Origin: Sphingomonas sp. Mn802worker
Lineage (GTDB): Bacteria; Pseudomonadota; Alphaproteobacteria; Sphingomonadales; Sphingomonadaceae
Direction: 5' to 3'
Assembly: GCF_000382485.1 (NCBI RefSeq)
Contig: NZ_AORY01000004.1
Coordinates: forward strand, 496,001 to 560,000
Length of the DNA stretch: 64,000 nt
Shown piece by piece: positions 48,958 through 59,282 of this stretch. A model generated the notes under the pieces. It was not told the DNA's origin. It searched no databases and was given only the letters and a program-made list of their open reading frames with translations. The position numbers and the translations under genes are program-made. Numbering within the stretch: position 1 is the stretch's first letter; each line of letters begins with the position of its first letter.

Positions 48958-49009
48958 CAACTCGCGCCTACGCTCAGCGGACGTTTGATCGGGTGCGAAG
49001 GGAACAGCG

Positions 49010-49420
49010 GTGGGGTTCGAAGGGGAGGGGCTGGTCGACCGCGCCGTGCTGGCGCGCGCGCGCGCCGAACTCGGCAGCGACCTGCCGCGCATCCTTGGTT
49101 ACTTTCGCGAGGATGGCTTGAAATCGGTCGACGCGATCGAGGCGGCATCGCGTGATGAGAATGCGACCGCGCTGATCCTGCCCGCGCACACGCTGAAGGG
49201 CGAGGCACGGCAATTCGGCGCGACCCCGCTCGCGGCGATGGCGGAGAAGCTGGAAAACCTGGCGCGCGAATGCGTCGAGCTGCACACCAGCCCGGTCGAG
49301 TGCGTGCCCGACGTGCTCGACCTGCGCCCGCTGTTCGAGGCGACGCTGGCCTTCCTCGAACGCGAGGTGGCGGCGATGCCGCAGCGCCGTGTCGGCGGCT
49401 TCGGGCGGCGCATCGCCTAG
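49010..49420 (+). CDS. Histidine phosphotransfer (HPt) domain protein
   Basis: A 136-residue HPt four-helix-bundle protein. Phospho-acceptor His60 is in the motif LPAHTLKGEARQFGA (HxxKG). The C-terminal stretch is free of other domains (EREVAAMPQRRVGGFGRRIA). It should relay phosphate between hybrid kinases and response regulators; partners unknown. GTG start behind GAAGGGAACAGC. Its TAG shares CTAG with the stop of the convergent DUF418 gene. Confidence 0.9.
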   Translation: MGFEGEGLVDRAVLARARAELGSDLPRILGYFREDGLKSVDAIEAASRDENATALILPAHTLKGEARQFGATPLAAMAEKLENLARECVELHTSPVECVPDVLDLRPLFEATLAFLEREVAAMPQRRVGGFGRRIA

Positions 49421-50637
49421 CGGCGCGCGCGGACCGAGCGTCCGTGCACGAGGCTGCGCCACACCCATTCGAGCGGACCGTGGCGAAATCGTGCGAGCCA
49501 CGCGGGTGACCAGCATAGCATCATCGCCCAGACGACCGGTACGATCGCGTAAAGCCAGGCCCGCCCGATCATCCCGAACAGTCCCAGCCCCCAGCCGGTG
49601 AAGACCAGGTCCATCAGCAGCGTCGTGCCAAGGTAATTGCTGAACGCCATCCGACCCGCCGCGGCGACCCGCATCGTCCACGCGCCGCCCAACCCGAGCA
49701 GCAGGATGACGAGCGCGGCATAACCGATATAGCCGATCGTCCGAAACGGCTCGCTCAGCACCAGCGAGCCGGTATAGACCCAGCGTTGATCGAACCCGGT
49801 CGACAGCGTGTGCCATCCGATCAGCGCGTAGGCGAGCAGCGACACCGGCACGCATAGCCACGCGACCCCACGATAGGCGTACCGCGACCATTCGCCCAAT
49901 ACGAAGCCAGAGCGAAGCGCCGCCATGCCGAGCAGCATCGCGCTGAGCGTCTCCGCGCCGCCAATTGGTAGGAAGGTCAGCGGGCTCATCGCATGGTCCC
50001 ACCGCCACGCCGCCGCCGTGCCGAAACAACCGCGCATTGCTGCGATCTGCGCCAATGACTCGGCATGTGGCGGAACACCGAATGCGCTCGCGAAGGCGTT
50101 CCAGGTCGCAACGTCGGCGCTGGTCGTGCGAGCGGCAGCCGCGAACAGCGCAACGGCCGTCGCGGCGTTCAAGAGGATCGACAGAAGCAGCAACGCGGCA
50201 GACAGGATGACGAGCGTCCGCGCGCCTTGCCGGCAGAAGAACAAGGCGATCACGCCGACCAGCGCATAATGCGCCAGGATGTCGCCCCACCAGAACAGGT
50301 AAAGGTGTGCGCATCCGATCAGGAACAGCCAGAACATGCGCCTGAGATGCAAGGCGGCGCCATTCTCCCCGGCTGCATCGGCGCGTTCGATCACCAGCAG
50401 CATCGACGCGCCGAACAGGAACGAGAACAGACCGCGAAAGCGTCCCTCGACGAACACGAAGTTGAGGAACCACGCGGTCTTCTCCGCGGCGCCCGACCCA
50501 CCCCAGGCCAGCGGTGAGAAATACGCTGCCTCGGGCAGCCCGAACGCGACGATGTTGGCAAGCAGGATGCCCATCACCGCCACCCCGCGGATCGCGTCGA
50601 GCGATACGTAACGGACGCTTGCCTCCACGTGGGTCAA
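49417..50637 (-). CDS. DUF418 family membrane protein
   Basis: A 406-residue membrane protein with about ten spans: N-terminal segment SLDAIRGVAVMGILLANIVAFG (acyltransferase-3-like beginning) and the C-terminal DUF418 region (GRMAFSNYLGTTLLMDLVFTGWGLGLFG ... GPLEWVWRSL). Function unknown; relatives are often called YeiB-like. The start is TTG 50637, overlapping the enoyl-CoA hydratase stop (TTGA), or GTG 50628 three codons later. Co-transcribed with the hydratase. Confidence 0.88.
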   Translation of the reverse strand: MTHVEASVRYVSLDAIRGVAVMGILLANIVAFGLPEAAYFSPLAWGGSGAAEKTAWFLNFVFVEGRFRGLFSFLFGASMLLVIERADAAGENGAALHLRRMFWLFLIGCAHLYLFWWGDILAHYALVGVIALFFCRQGARTLVILSAALLLLSILLNAATAVALFAAAARTTSADVATWNAFASAFGVPPHAESLAQIAAMRGCFGTAAAWRWDHAMSPLTFLPIGGAETLSAMLLGMAALRSGFVLGEWSRYAYRGVAWLCVPVSLLAYALIGWHTLSTGFDQRWVYTGSLVLSEPFRTIGYIGYAALVILLLGLGGAWTMRVAAAGRMAFSNYLGTTLLMDLVFTGWGLGLFGMIGRAWLYAIVPVVWAMMLCWSPAWLARFRHGPLEWVWRSLVHGRSVRARR

Positions 50638-51431
50638 CGCCCGTTGAAGCTGGCCGGGCGCTTTTCCAGAAACGAACGCATTCCCTCCTGAAAGTCGTCG
50701 GAGGCGAATAGTGGTAGCAGTTGCAGATAGACGTGCTGAACGTGCGTCTCGAAGGTCTCGTTCAGCCCCATGCGCATCATCCGTTTCGATGCCTGCACCG
50801 CGAGTGGCGCGTTTGCCGCGATCTCGCGCGCGATCCGCTCCGCCACTGCCACGACCTCAGCGTCAGGGACGACATGATTGACGAGGCCGAGCGACAGGCT
50901 TTCCGCCGCGTCCAGCGTCCGCCCGGTGAAGATCAGCTCCGCCGCCTTTGCCCAGCCGATCATGCGCGGCAGCAGCCACGTGCCGCCCGATTCGGGCACG
51001 ATGCCGCGCTTGACGAACGCCGGCGCTAGCTTCGCGCCCTCCGCCATGATGCGGATGTCGCACCCGATCGCCAGGTCCATGCCGTAGCCCGCGGCCGAGC
51101 CGTTCAATGCGCAGATCACCGGCTTGTCCATGGCGAACAGCACCGTCGGCGGCGCGCTGCGCAGATCGATCGTCGGCGGGTGTCTGGTACCACTTGCGCC
51201 GATGCCGTCGCCATCGACCGCCTCGTTCAGGTCGAGCCCGGCGCAGAAGGCGCGTCCGGTCGCGGTGAGGATGACGACACGCACCGCCGCGTCGGCGTTC
51301 GCGCGCGTCAGCATGGACGCGAGCCGATCGAGCATCGCGTGCGAGATCGTGTTCATCCGCTCGGGCCGGTCGAGCGTCAGCGTCGCGATGCCGTCCGCCA
51401 CCGCGTAGCGCACGTCTTGTTCGTCACTCAT
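50634..51431 (-). CDS. Enoyl-CoA hydratase/isomerase family protein
   Basis: Crotonase-fold protein of 265 residues. Oxyanion-hole segments GRAFCAGLDLNE and NGSAAGYGMDLAIGCD are present. The second catalytic Glu is at the usual place in RGIVPESGGTWLLPR, but the first (usually before the second oxyanion segment's helix) is not obvious. Substrate unknown; probably acyl-CoA metabolism. It is downstream of purL and precedes the DUF418 gene with a 4-bp overlap. Confidence 0.9.
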   Translation of the reverse strand: MSDEQDVRYAVADGIATLTLDRPERMNTISHAMLDRLASMLTRANADAAVRVVILTATGRAFCAGLDLNEAVDGDGIGASGTRHPPTIDLRSAPPTVLFAMDKPVICALNGSAAGYGMDLAIGCDIRIMAEGAKLAPAFVKRGIVPESGGTWLLPRMIGWAKAAELIFTGRTLDAAESLSLGLVNHVVPDAEVVAVAERIAREIAANAPLAVQASKRMMRMGLNETFETHVQHVYLQLLPLFASDDFQEGMRSFLEKRPASFNGR

Positions 51432-51444
51432 CGACTTATCCTCC

Positions 51445-51478
51445 CCCCGTTCTGCCGGCAGTGTGCGGCAGGTCGGGG
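51445..51478 (-). terminator. Hairpin between purL and the enoyl-CoA hydratase gene
   Basis: A 13-bp stem (CCCCGTTCTGCCG / CGGCAGGTCGGGG) with one T-T mismatch and one wobble, loop GCAGTGTG. It starts 19 bp after the purL stop. No T-run, so it may be a partial terminator. Confidence 0.45.
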
Positions 51479-51497
51479 CGGAGGTACAGCGCGAGGT

Positions 51498-53714
51498 TCA
51501 AAGCGCGGCCTGGGTCGCCATCAGCTTGGGGAAGAAATCCTCGTGCGCGCGGCGCAGGTCGGTGAGCGAGACGGCGTGATCGCCCTCGCGCAACTCAAAG
51601 ATCACGCGGGTGCCGATCGCGCGGCCGAGCGGCTCGGCCTCGACGCCTGCATCGAGCGCGGATTGCAGAAAGTCGAGCAGCGCGTGGTCGTGGACGGTTG
51701 CGACATAGACGCCCTGGTCCTCCGCGAACAGCGACGCGGCGGTGTCGAACGGCAGCGCGCGGTCGATCATCGCGCCGATGTTGCCGGCGAGCGCCATCTC
51801 CGCGATCGTCACCGCAAGGCCGCCGTCGGAGACGTCGTGCACCGCGGAAAGCTGCCCCGCGTCGATCGCGCGACGGACGAAGTCGCCGGTGCGGCGCTCC
51901 GCATCAAGGTCGACGCGCGGCGGTGGCCCTTCTTCGCGACCGTGGAGCTCACGCAGCCAAAGCGACTGGCCAAGGTCGCCGCGACGACGCCCGATGACGA
52001 TGATGATGTCGCCCGCCTGCTTGAACGCGATCGTTGCGCTTTTATCCCAATTTTTGAGCAGCCCGACGCCGCCGATCGCGGGCGTCGGCAGGATCGCCGA
52101 GCCGCCGCCGGTCGCCTTCGATTCGTTGTAGAGCGACACGTTGCCCGACACGATCGGGAAGTCGAGCGCGCGGCACGCCTCGCTCATCCCCTCGAGGCAG
52201 CCGACGATCTGCCCCATGATCTCGGGCCGCTGCGGGTTGGCAAAGTTGAGGCAGTTGGTGACGGCGAGCGGCGTCGCGCCCACCGCGGTCAGGTTGCGCC
52301 ACGCCTCCGCGACCGCCTGTTTGCCCCCCTCGACTGGATCGGCGTAGCAGTAGCGCGGGGTGCAGTCGGTGGTCATCGCCAGCGCCTTGTCCGTCCCGTG
52401 GACGCGCACCACCGCGGCGTCGCCGCCGGGGCGCTGCAGCGTGTCGGCGCCGACCATGTGGTCGTATTGCTCCCAGATCCAGCGGCGCGAAGCGATGTCG
52501 GGCGAGCCCATCAGCGCGAGCAGGTCGGCGGCCGGATCGCGGCACTCCGGCACGTTCACGAGCGCCCTCGCGGGCGGGGTTGGGACGTGCGGGCGATCGT
52601 ACAGCGGCGCGTCATCGGCAAGCGGGCCGAGCGGAATGTCGCACACCGTCTCGCCGTGCCATTTCAGCACCATACGCCCGGTATCGGTCACGTGGCCGAT
52701 GACCGCGAAATCGAGCTCCCACTTCTCGAAGATCGCCTGCGCGAACGCCTCGCGGCCGGGTTTCAGCACCATGAGCATGCGCTCCTGGCTTTCCGACAGC
52801 ATCATCTCGTACGGCGTCATGCCGGTCTCGCGCTGCGGCACGTCGTCCATCACCAGCTCGATCCCAACGCCGCCTTTCGAGGCCATCTCGACCGAGGATG
52901 AGGTGAGCCCCGCCGCGCCCATGTCTTGGATCGCGACGATCGCGTCCGACGCCATGAGTTCGAGGCACGCCTCGATCAGCAGCTTTTCGGTGAAGGGATC
53001 GCCGACCTGAACGGTCGGGCGCTTCGCATCGGCATCCTCGCCGAAGTCAGCCGAGGCCATCGTCGCGCCGTGGATGCCGTCGCGTCCGGTCTTCGATCCG
53101 ACATAGACGATCGGATTCCCGACGCCGGAGGCGGCCGAGTAGAAGATCTTGTCGGTGTCGGCGACGCCCACCGTCATCGCATTGACCAGGATGTTCCCGT
53201 CATAGGCGGGGTGGAAGTTCACCTCTCCGCCAACGGTCGGCACGCCGACGCAATTGCCGTAGCCGCCGATGCCGTGGACTACCCCTGAGATCAGGTGGCG
53301 CATCTTCGGGTGATCGGGCCGGCCAAAGCGTAGTGCGTTCAGGTTCGCGACCGGACGCGCACCCATCGTGAACACGTCGCGCAGGATGCCGCCGACGCCG
53401 GTCGCGGCGCCCTGGTACGGCTCGATGTACGACGGGTGGTTGTGCGACTCCATCTTGAAGATCGCCGCCTGTCCGTCGCCGATGTCGATCACGCCCGCAT
53501 TCTCGCCCGGACCGCAGATCACCCACGGCGCTTGCGTGGGCAGCTTCTTCAGGTGGATGCGGCTCGACTTGTACGAGCAATGCTCGCTCCACATTACCGA
53601 GAAGATGCCGAGTTCGACCAGGTTCGGCTCGCGCCCGAGCGCATTGAGTACGCGGTCGTACTCTTCGGGCGACAGGCCGTGTTCGGCGACGATCTCGGGC
53701 GTGATAGCGGTCAT
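51498..53714 (-). CDS. purL: Phosphoribosylformylglycinamidine synthase subunit PurL
   Basis: Small-type PurL of 738 residues (works with PurS and PurQ) forming FGAM in purine synthesis. Conserved [15 protein letters not shown] at the N-terminus, GESHNHPS-type motif ([26 protein letters not shown]), the second half starting after [20 protein letters not shown], and the C-terminal [15 protein letters not shown] are present. ATG 53714 gives [15 protein letters not shown]; an in-frame ATG 12 bp upstream is less likely. purS and purQ are not adjacent here. Confidence 0.97.
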   Translation of the reverse strand: MTAITPEIVAEHGLSPEEYDRVLNALGREPNLVELGIFSVMWSEHCSYKSSRIHLKKLPTQAPWVICGPGENAGVIDIGDGQAAIFKMESHNHPSYIEPYQGAATGVGGILRDVFTMGARPVANLNALRFGRPDHPKMRHLISGVVHGIGGYGNCVGVPTVGGEVNFHPAYDGNILVNAMTVGVADTDKIFYSAASGVGNPIVYVGSKTGRDGIHGATMASADFGEDADAKRPTVQVGDPFTEKLLIEACLELMASDAIVAIQDMGAAGLTSSSVEMASKGGVGIELVMDDVPQRETGMTPYEMMLSESQERMLMVLKPGREAFAQAIFEKWELDFAVIGHVTDTGRMVLKWHGETVCDIPLGPLADDAPLYDRPHVPTPPARALVNVPECRDPAADLLALMGSPDIASRRWIWEQYDHMVGADTLQRPGGDAAVVRVHGTDKALAMTTDCTPRYCYADPVEGGKQAVAEAWRNLTAVGATPLAVTNCLNFANPQRPEIMGQIVGCLEGMSEACRALDFPIVSGNVSLYNESKATGGGSAILPTPAIGGVGLLKNWDKSATIAFKQAGDIIIVIGRRRGDLGQSLWLRELHGREEGPPPRVDLDAERRTGDFVRRAIDAGQLSAVHDVSDGGLAVTIAEMALAGNIGAMIDRALPFDTAASLFAEDQGVYVATVHDHALLDFLQSALDAGVEAEPLGRAIGTRVIFELREGDHAVSLTDLRRAHEDFFPKLMATQAAL

Positions 53715-53787
53715 GTGCGCGCGCATAGCGGCGGTGGCGCGCCGATGCCAGCAGCCAAGCGTCCGCTGCGTGAAAGCCGGCGTCTGC

Positions 53788-55215
53788 TTACCGCCGCCGG
53801 CGGCGGTGCTTCAACCGGCGCAACAGTCCGCGCTTCTCGAACGACTCGAACATCTCCGCCGGGCCTTCGGGATCGAGCACCTCGTTCTCGGCCAGCCACG
53901 CTTCCACACCGTTCAGGTCGGGCGCCTCGTAGGGGATCAGCGTCTTGCCGCTGCCGCGCAGCCGCTCGATCGTGGCGATTAGCCCATCGCGCCTCACGCC
54001 CTCGCTGACCTCAGCGATCTCGACGCCCAGATGCTCGGCGAGCAGGTCGTCGCGGATCGCGGCGATCCGTGGGCCGTCATCGGCGATCGTCACGTCGCAT
54101 TCGGTGTCGAGCCGCAGCGAGCGGTTGTTGAAGTTCGACGAACCGATGCGGATCACATCGTCGTCGATCACCAGTACCTTGGCATGGCAATAGATGCCGG
54201 TGCCGTCAGTCGTGACCGGATGATACAGGCGGAAGCGCCCCGCATGGTCGCGGTGCTGCAATTCGGTGACCAGCCGTGCGCGTGCGGTGTCCATCGCGAT
54301 CGGCTCCAGCCATCCTTGCGCGGTGGTGGGATTGACGATGACGATCTCGGGCGGTTCCGCCTCGATCAGCCGCTTGGCGATCGCCTCAGCGATCCGGCGC
54401 GAGGCGAAATACTGGCTCTCGGCGTAGATGCGACGCTTCGCCCGCGCGATCAGGTGGAGGTAGAGTTCCTCGATCTCGTGAACTTCATCCTGCCCGTCGT
54501 GAAGCGGTTGTGAGCGCGAGATCGCGACGTCAACATCGCTGAACTCGACCGGCAGGCTTTCGGGCCAGCATTCGTGCGTTGCGGAGGGCGCGGGCACCTC
54601 ATCACCGCCCGCGATCTTCCACCGCCAGCGACACAGCTCGCCAAGCGCGCGTGCAACCGGGCCTTGCAACGCGGTCGTCACATCATGCCATGGCTTGTAC
54701 GAGAAACCGTTGGGGGAGCGGCGGCGCTCGTCGTCCGCGACATGGTCGCGCGTGTCCCAGCGCTCGTCGGTCATGTCGATCCCGCCGCAGAATGCCATGC
54801 AATCGTCGATCACGACGATCTTCTGATGCTGCGACGCCGCGGTCGGATGATGCCCGTCGAGTTTCAGGTGGATGCGCTTTTCGCGGAAGCGCCAGCGTGT
54901 CAGCATCCACAAGGTACGCCCGCGAAACAGCGTCTTAATCGCGCCCTTGTCCCAGCGCAGGATGTAGACCTGCAACGTCGGCGTGCGCTTCACCAGCCAG
55001 TCGATGAAGTCGCCGACCGTGGTCGGCGCCTCGGGATGGTCGTCCGAATAAGCGAGCGTGATGCGCGCGTCGAAGTCCCAGCCGACTAGCATGATCTGCT
55101 GCGTCGCGTTCAGCATCGCCTCACGCGCGACGCGGAAGTAAGCGTCGGCGTCGATGATGACGGCGGCGCGGTTCGCGCGCTCGACCCGCCAACGCGTCTT
55201 CTCGGGCAGTGTCAC
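53788..55215 (-). CDS. Phospholipase D family / cardiolipin synthase-like protein
   Basis: A 475-residue protein with two HKD motifs: [31 protein letters not shown] and [34 protein letters not shown]. There is no N-terminal TM region of a classical ClsA, so it resembles the soluble PLD-type proteins that act as phospholipase/phosphatidyltransferase. A basic tail ends [15 protein letters not shown] start overlaps the arsC stop by 4 bp, so the two are co-transcribed. Confidence 0.9.
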   Translation of the reverse strand: MTLPEKTRWRVERANRAAVIIDADAYFRVAREAMLNATQQIMLVGWDFDARITLAYSDDHPEAPTTVGDFIDWLVKRTPTLQVYILRWDKGAIKTLFRGRTLWMLTRWRFREKRIHLKLDGHHPTAASQHQKIVVIDDCMAFCGGIDMTDERWDTRDHVADDERRRSPNGFSYKPWHDVTTALQGPVARALGELCRWRWKIAGGDEVPAPSATHECWPESLPVEFSDVDVAISRSQPLHDGQDEVHEIEELYLHLIARAKRRIYAESQYFASRRIAEAIAKRLIEAEPPEIVIVNPTTAQGWLEPIAMDTARARLVTELQHRDHAGRFRLYHPVTTDGTGIYCHAKVLVIDDDVIRIGSSNFNNRSLRLDTECDVTIADDGPRIAAIRDDLLAEHLGVEIAEVSEGVRRDGLIATIERLRGSGKTLIPYEAPDLNGVEAWLAENEVLDPEGPAEMFESFEKRGLLRRLKHRRRRR

Positions 55216-55532
55216 AGGATCTCCCGGATCGCAGCGGGTGGACGGCCGAGGCGGACGCCCTGGTCGGTTTCGACCAGCGGCCGCTCGATCACGGCAGGGT
55301 CGCGCGCCATCAGGTCTAGCGCGGCATCATCGTCGGTGACTGGCGGCGCGTCCCGGCGCAGGCCATCGCGTGGCGCGATGCCGGCGCGCGCGTAGAGGCG
55401 GGCGAGCTCGTCGCGGGGTGGCGGCGCTTTCAGATATTCGACCACCGAGACCTCGACCCCTGCATCCCGAAGCAGCGCCAACGCCTCGCGCGACTTGGAA
55501 CAGCGCGGATTGTGGAGGATCGTCGCCTTCAT
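55212..55532 (-). CDS. arsC: ArsC-family arsenate reductase
   Basis: Glutaredoxin-coupled ArsC type, 106 residues. Catalytic Cys11 in HNPRCSKSREALALL, and the C-terminal ERPLVETDQGVRLGRPP carries the conserved arginines. Somewhat short against about 115-140 residues for E. coli-type ArsC. Without neighbouring arsB or arsR the arsenic role is only a family assignment. ATG 55532; a longer open frame upstream runs into the accC terminator. Confidence 0.85.
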   Translation of the reverse strand: MKATILHNPRCSKSREALALLRDAGVEVSVVEYLKAPPPRDELARLYARAGIAPRDGLRRDAPPVTDDDAALDLMARDPAVIERPLVETDQGVRLGRPPAAIREIL

Positions 55533-55613
55533 CGCCAAGTCTTCTGCATGAGGCCTTCTACCGTGTGGCTTGGGCGGGTCTAGTGCGCGACTGACCAGAG
55601 CGGTCAGGACAAG

Positions 55614-55648
55614 AAAAAGCCGGGGCAAGCTCAACGACTTGCCCCGGC
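55614..55648 (-). terminator. Strong intrinsic terminator after accC
   Basis: Perfect 11-bp stem on the minus strand (GCCGGGGCAAG / CTTGCCCCGGC), 8-nt loop, followed by TTTTTCTTG. It lies 24 bp past the accC stop and ends the aroQ-accB-accC operon. Confidence 0.85.
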
Positions 55649-55672
55649 GATATTCTTTCTCGCTGACGCAGG

Positions 55673-57025
55673 TTAGCCGTCCTGACGCGCCAGCCAGTCC
55701 TCGAGCCACTTGATCGTATAATCGCCGGTCTGGAACTCGGGATCGTCGAGCAGTGCTTGGTGGAGCGGGATGGTGGTCTTCATCCCCTCGATCACGAACT
55801 CCTCAAGCGCACGGCGCAACCGGCGCAGCGCACCCTGTCGCGTCGTTCCGTAGACGATCAGCTTGGCGATCATGCTGTCGTAGTATGGCGGTACTTTGTA
55901 ACCGGCGTAGAGGCCGGAATCGACGCGGACGTGCATACCGCCCGGCGCGTGATATTGCTTCACAAGGCCGGGAGAGGGCGCGAAGGTGCGCGGGTCCTCG
56001 GCGTTGATGCGGCATTCGATTGCATGGCCGCGGAAGACGACGTCTTCCTGCCGGAGCGTCAGCGGCTCGCCCTCGGCGATGCGGATCTGCTCGCGCACCA
56101 GATCGAGCCCGGTGATCGCCTCGGTCACCGGATGCTCCACCTGCAAACGGGTGTTCATCTCGATGAAGTAGAACTCGCCGTTCTCCCACAGGAACTCGAT
56201 CGTGCCCGCACCACGATAGCTCATGTCGGCCATCGCGCGGGCGCAGATGCCGCCCATGCGCGCGCGTTCCTCCGGCGTGATGACCGGGGAGGGGGCTTCC
56301 TCCAGCACCTTCTGGTGCCGGCGCTGGAGCGAGCAGTCGCGTTCGCCTAGATGGATCGCATTGCCCTTGCCGTCGCCGAAGATCTGGAACTCGATGTGGC
56401 GCGGGTTGCCGAGGTACTTTTCGATATAGACGGTCGCGTCGCCGAACGCGGACTTCGCCTCGCTGCCCGCCTGCGCCATCAATGTTTCGAGCTGATCGGG
56501 CGAGGTGCACACCTTCATGCCGCGACCGCCGCCGCCAGACGCGGCCTTGATGATGACGGGATAGCCTGCGGCTTCCGCGATCGCCTTCGCCTCGGCCACA
56601 TCGCTGACCGCGCCGTCCGATCCGGGAACGAGCGGCAGGCCGAGCGCGCCCGCGGTGCGCTTCGCCTCGATCTTGTCGCCCATCGTGCGGATGTGCTCGG
56701 GCTTGGGCCCGACGAAGATCAAATTGTGCAGCTCGACGATCTCGGCGAACTTGGCGTTCTCGCTCAAGAAGCCGTAGCCCGGATGGATCGCGTCGGCACC
56801 CGAGATTTCGGCGGCCGAGATGATGTTGGGAATGTTGAGGTAGCTCTCGACCGCGGACGGCGGGCCGATGCAGATCGCCTGATCGGCGAGCCGGACGTGC
56901 ATCGCATCGGCGTCGGCGGTGGAGTGCACCGCGACCGTCTTGATCCCCATCTCGTGGCAGGCGCGGTGGATGCGCAGCGCGATCTCGCCGCGATTGGCGA
57001 TCAGCAGCTTCTTGATCTGCGGCAC
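55673..57025 (-). CDS. accC: Acetyl-CoA carboxylase, biotin carboxylase subunit
   Basis: ATP-grasp biotin carboxylase, 450 residues, first half-reaction of fatty-acid synthesis. N-terminal [18 protein letters not shown]-binding [35 protein letters not shown] and the [14 protein letters not shown] catalytic segment are present. GTG start 6 bp after accB. Normal length. Confidence 0.98.
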   Translation of the reverse strand: MPQIKKLLIANRGEIALRIHRACHEMGIKTVAVHSTADADAMHVRLADQAICIGPPSAVESYLNIPNIISAAEISGADAIHPGYGFLSENAKFAEIVELHNLIFVGPKPEHIRTMGDKIEAKRTAGALGLPLVPGSDGAVSDVAEAKAIAEAAGYPVIIKAASGGGGRGMKVCTSPDQLETLMAQAGSEAKSAFGDATVYIEKYLGNPRHIEFQIFGDGKGNAIHLGERDCSLQRRHQKVLEEAPSPVITPEERARMGGICARAMADMSYRGAGTIEFLWENGEFYFIEMNTRLQVEHPVTEAITGLDLVREQIRIAEGEPLTLRQEDVVFRGHAIECRINAEDPRTFAPSPGLVKQYHAPGGMHVRVDSGLYAGYKVPPYYDSMIAKLIVYGTTRQGALRRLRRALEEFVIEGMKTTIPLHQALLDDPEFQTGDYTIKWLEDWLARQDG

Positions 57026-57031
57026 GGGTGC

Positions 57032-57526
57032 TTACTCGACCACCACGAGCGGCTGGTCGAATTCGACCGGCTGGCCGTTCTCGACCAGCACCGCCTTGAC
57101 CGTACCGGCGGAGGGCGCGGTGATCGGGTTCATCACCTTCATGGCTTCCACGATCAGCAGCGTGTCGCCCGCGGCGACGCTCTGCCCGACGCTCGCGAAC
57201 GGCTTCGCGCCCGGCTCGGCCGAAAGATAAACGGTGCCGACCATCGGCGAACGTACCGCATTCGCGTCGCTGGGCGCCGACGGTCCGGCGTTGTCGACCT
57301 GCGGCGCGGCGGCGGCGGGTGCAGTCGCCGGAGCGGGCGCGGCGGCATAGTGCATCGGTGCGGCGGCGACCGGTGCGGCCTTGCGCGCGACGCGGATCTT
57401 GCGGTCGCCGTCCTCGACCTCGATCTCGGTCAGCTGCGTGGTGTCGAGCAGCTCGGCGAGCTGGCGAACGAGGTTCACGTCGACCTGCATCGCACCACCC
57501 CCATTTGCTTCGTTCATGTCGGCCAT
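57032..57526 (-). CDS. accB: Biotin carboxyl carrier protein
   Basis: BCCP, 164 residues. N-terminal dimer region ([26 protein letters not shown]), an Ala/Pro-rich flexible linker (about 65-95) and the C-terminal biotinyl domain with the biotinylated Lys in EAMKVMN ([17 protein letters not shown]). I use ATG 57526 ([11 protein letters not shown]); a start at 57517 is also possible. Middle gene of aroQ-accB-accC. Confidence 0.96.
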   Translation of the reverse strand: MADMNEANGGGAMQVDVNLVRQLAELLDTTQLTEIEVEDGDRKIRVARKAAPVAAAPMHYAAAPAPATAPAAAAPQVDNAGPSAPSDANAVRSPMVGTVYLSAEPGAKPFASVGQSVAAGDTLLIVEAMKVMNPITAPSAGTVKAVLVENGQPVEFDQPLVVVE

Positions 57527-57560
57527 CAGCCTTGATTCCCCTTCAAGGGCGCGCGCTGTG

Positions 57561-58007
57561 TCAGAACTGTGCCGCCGCTTCAAGCGCGAGGGCGTAGGAC
57601 AGCGCGCCGAAACCCGCAACCGTTCCGCGGGCGGCGCGTCCGACGAAGGAGGTGTGGCGGAAGTCCTCACGCGTGTGCGGATTGGACAGATGCACCTCGA
57701 TCACCGGCGTGCGGATCGCCTTGATCGCGTCATACAGCGCGATCGAGGTGTGGGTGAACGCGCCCGCGTTCAGGATCACCGCGCGCGCATCATACGCCTG
57801 TGCCTCGTGCAGCCAGTCGACCAGATGCCCTTCGTGGTTCGACTGCCGCATGTCGATGCTCAGCCCGAGTTCCCGCGCGCGGTCCTCCAGCCGCCCGGCG
57901 ATGTCGTCGAGCGTGTCGTGGCCGTAGATTTCCGGTTCGCGCGTGCCGAGCAGGTTGAGGTTGGGGCCGTTCAGGACGAACACGGTGGTGCTATCGGGTG
58001 CAGGCAT
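57561..58007 (-). CDS. aroQ: Type II 3-dehydroquinate dehydratase
   Basis: Third step of the shikimate pathway, 148 residues, dodecameric type II enzyme. [16 protein letters not shown] carries the catalytic Tyr/Arg region; [30 protein letters not shown] and [15 protein letters not shown] complete the active site. First gene of the aroQ-accB-accC operon; accB follows after 34 bp. Confidence 0.97.
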   Translation of the reverse strand: MPAPDSTTVFVLNGPNLNLLGTREPEIYGHDTLDDIAGRLEDRARELGLSIDMRQSNHEGHLVDWLHEAQAYDARAVILNAGAFTHTSIALYDAIKAIRTPVIEVHLSNPHTREDFRHTSFVGRAARGTVAGFGALSYALALEAAAQF

Positions 58008-58189
58008 CGGCGAGCGGCTTTCTTGAACACCGGCGGCGCCGGGATTAGGTGGCGGGTCGTCACCTCTCTAGCCCGCTCGCCCCTCGCTTGTCGAAGGGCC
58101 GCGCTTCGTTCCGCCGGGAAGACGAGGCACGGGGCTGGCGATCACGCAACCCGTATTGGACGGGGGCGCGCGCCCTCGAAGCGACCACC

Positions 58190-59197
58190 ATGCCCCATTC
58201 CGACGGAACCGTCTCGATTGTCGTCAACGGCGAGCACAAGCGCGTCAAGGCGGGGCTGACGATCGCGGACCTCGCCGAACAGCTGGGACTGATACCCGAG
58301 AAGGTCGCGGTCGAGCGCAATCTGGAGATCGTGCCGCGCTCGACGCTGTCGCAGGTCTGCGTCGAGGACGGCGACGAGTTGGAGATTGTCCATTTTGTTG
58401 GCGGGGGCGACCATGCTCAGCCGATCGCGGACGACACGTGGACTGTCGCGGGCAAGACCTTCCGCTCGCGCCTGATCGTCGGCACGGGCAAGTACAAGGA
58501 CTTTGCGCAGAACGCCGCTGCGCTTGAGGCATCGGGCGCGGAGATCGTCACGGTCGCGGTGCGGCGCGTCAACGTCAGCGATCCCAAGGCGCCGATGCTG
58601 ACCGACTTCATCGATCCCAAGAGGGTGACGTACCTGCCCAACACCGCAGGCTGCTTCACCGCCGATGACGCGATCCGCACGCTCAGGTTGGCGCGCGAGG
58701 CGGGCGGCTGGGACCTCGTCAAGCTGGAGGTGCTGGGCGAGGCGCGGACGCTCTACCCCGACATGCGCGAGACGCTGAAGGCGACCGAGGTGCTGGTGCG
58801 CGAAGGCTTCAAGCCGATGGTCTATTGCGTCGACGATCCGATCGCGGCGAAGCAGCTGGAGGAAGCAGGTGCGGTCGCGATCATGCCGCTTGGCGCGCCG
58901 ATCGGGTCGGGGCTGGGCATCCAGAACCGCGTCACGATCCGCCTGATCGTCGAGGGCGCGAAGGTGCCGGTGCTGGTCGACGCCGGCGTCGGCTGCGCCT
59001 CGGATGCGGCGGTGGCGATGGAACTCGGCTGCGACGGCGTGCTGATGAACACCGCGATCGCGGAGGCAAAGGACCCGATCCTGATGGCGGCGGCGATGAA
59101 GGCGGCGGTCGAGGGAGGGAGGATGAGCTACCGCGCCGGGCGCATGGGACAGCGCCGCTACGCCGACCCGTCGAGTCCGCTTGCCGGGCTGATCTGA
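58190..59197 (+). CDS. thiG: ThiS-ThiG fusion: sulfur carrier plus thiazole synthase
   Basis: A 335-residue fusion. Residues about 8-73 form a ThiS ubiquitin-like domain ([21 protein letters not shown] ... [11 protein letters not shown]); residues about 84-335 are ThiG ([41 protein letters not shown] with the Schiff-base Lys; [10 protein letters not shown]). ThiS must normally end in Gly-Gly to be adenylated and thiocarboxylated; here GGG (71-73) is internal and followed by DHAQPIADD. Either proteolysis frees it or the sulfur route differs. ATG 58190 is preferred; the frame is open 47 codons upstream. No thiamine riboswitch seen upstream. Confidence 0.94.
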   Translation: MPHSDGTVSIVVNGEHKRVKAGLTIADLAEQLGLIPEKVAVERNLEIVPRSTLSQVCVEDGDELEIVHFVGGGDHAQPIADDTWTVAGKTFRSRLIVGTGKYKDFAQNAAALEASGAEIVTVAVRRVNVSDPKAPMLTDFIDPKRVTYLPNTAGCFTADDAIRTLRLAREAGGWDLVKLEVLGEARTLYPDMRETLKATEVLVREGFKPMVYCVDDPIAAKQLEEAGAVAIMPLGAPIGSGLGIQNRVTIRLIVEGAKVPVLVDAGVGCASDAAVAMELGCDGVLMNTAIAEAKDPILMAAAMKAAVEGGRMSYRAGRMGQRRYADPSSPLAGLI

Positions 59198-59211
59198 GTC
59201 AAACCGGGCGC

Positions 59212-59236
59212 GGAACAAGTTTAGTGCCGCCTCGTT
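59212..59236 (+). promoter_or_regulatory. EcfG-type general stress promoter of csbD
   Basis: GGAAC (59212-59216), 16-bp spacer, CGTT (59233-59236) perfectly matches the alphaproteobacterial sigma-EcfG consensus GGAAC-N16/17-CGTT. Predicted transcription start near 59243, about 40 bp before the csbD ATG. Confidence 0.75.
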
Positions 59237-59282
59237 TCTTCTTCACCGGGTTCAATCAGCCTGAAACGAAGGAGTAATCGCG

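Noticed and set aside
51180..52901. Long plus-strand frame across purL and the enoyl-CoA hydratase gene
   Set aside because: Arg/His-rich low-complexity product antisense to two well-supported enzymes. GC-rich codon bias creates such frames.
58008..58189. Thiamine (TPP) riboswitch upstream of thiSG
   Set aside because: No CUGAGA or ACCUGA-type core segments are present in the 180 bp before the gene.
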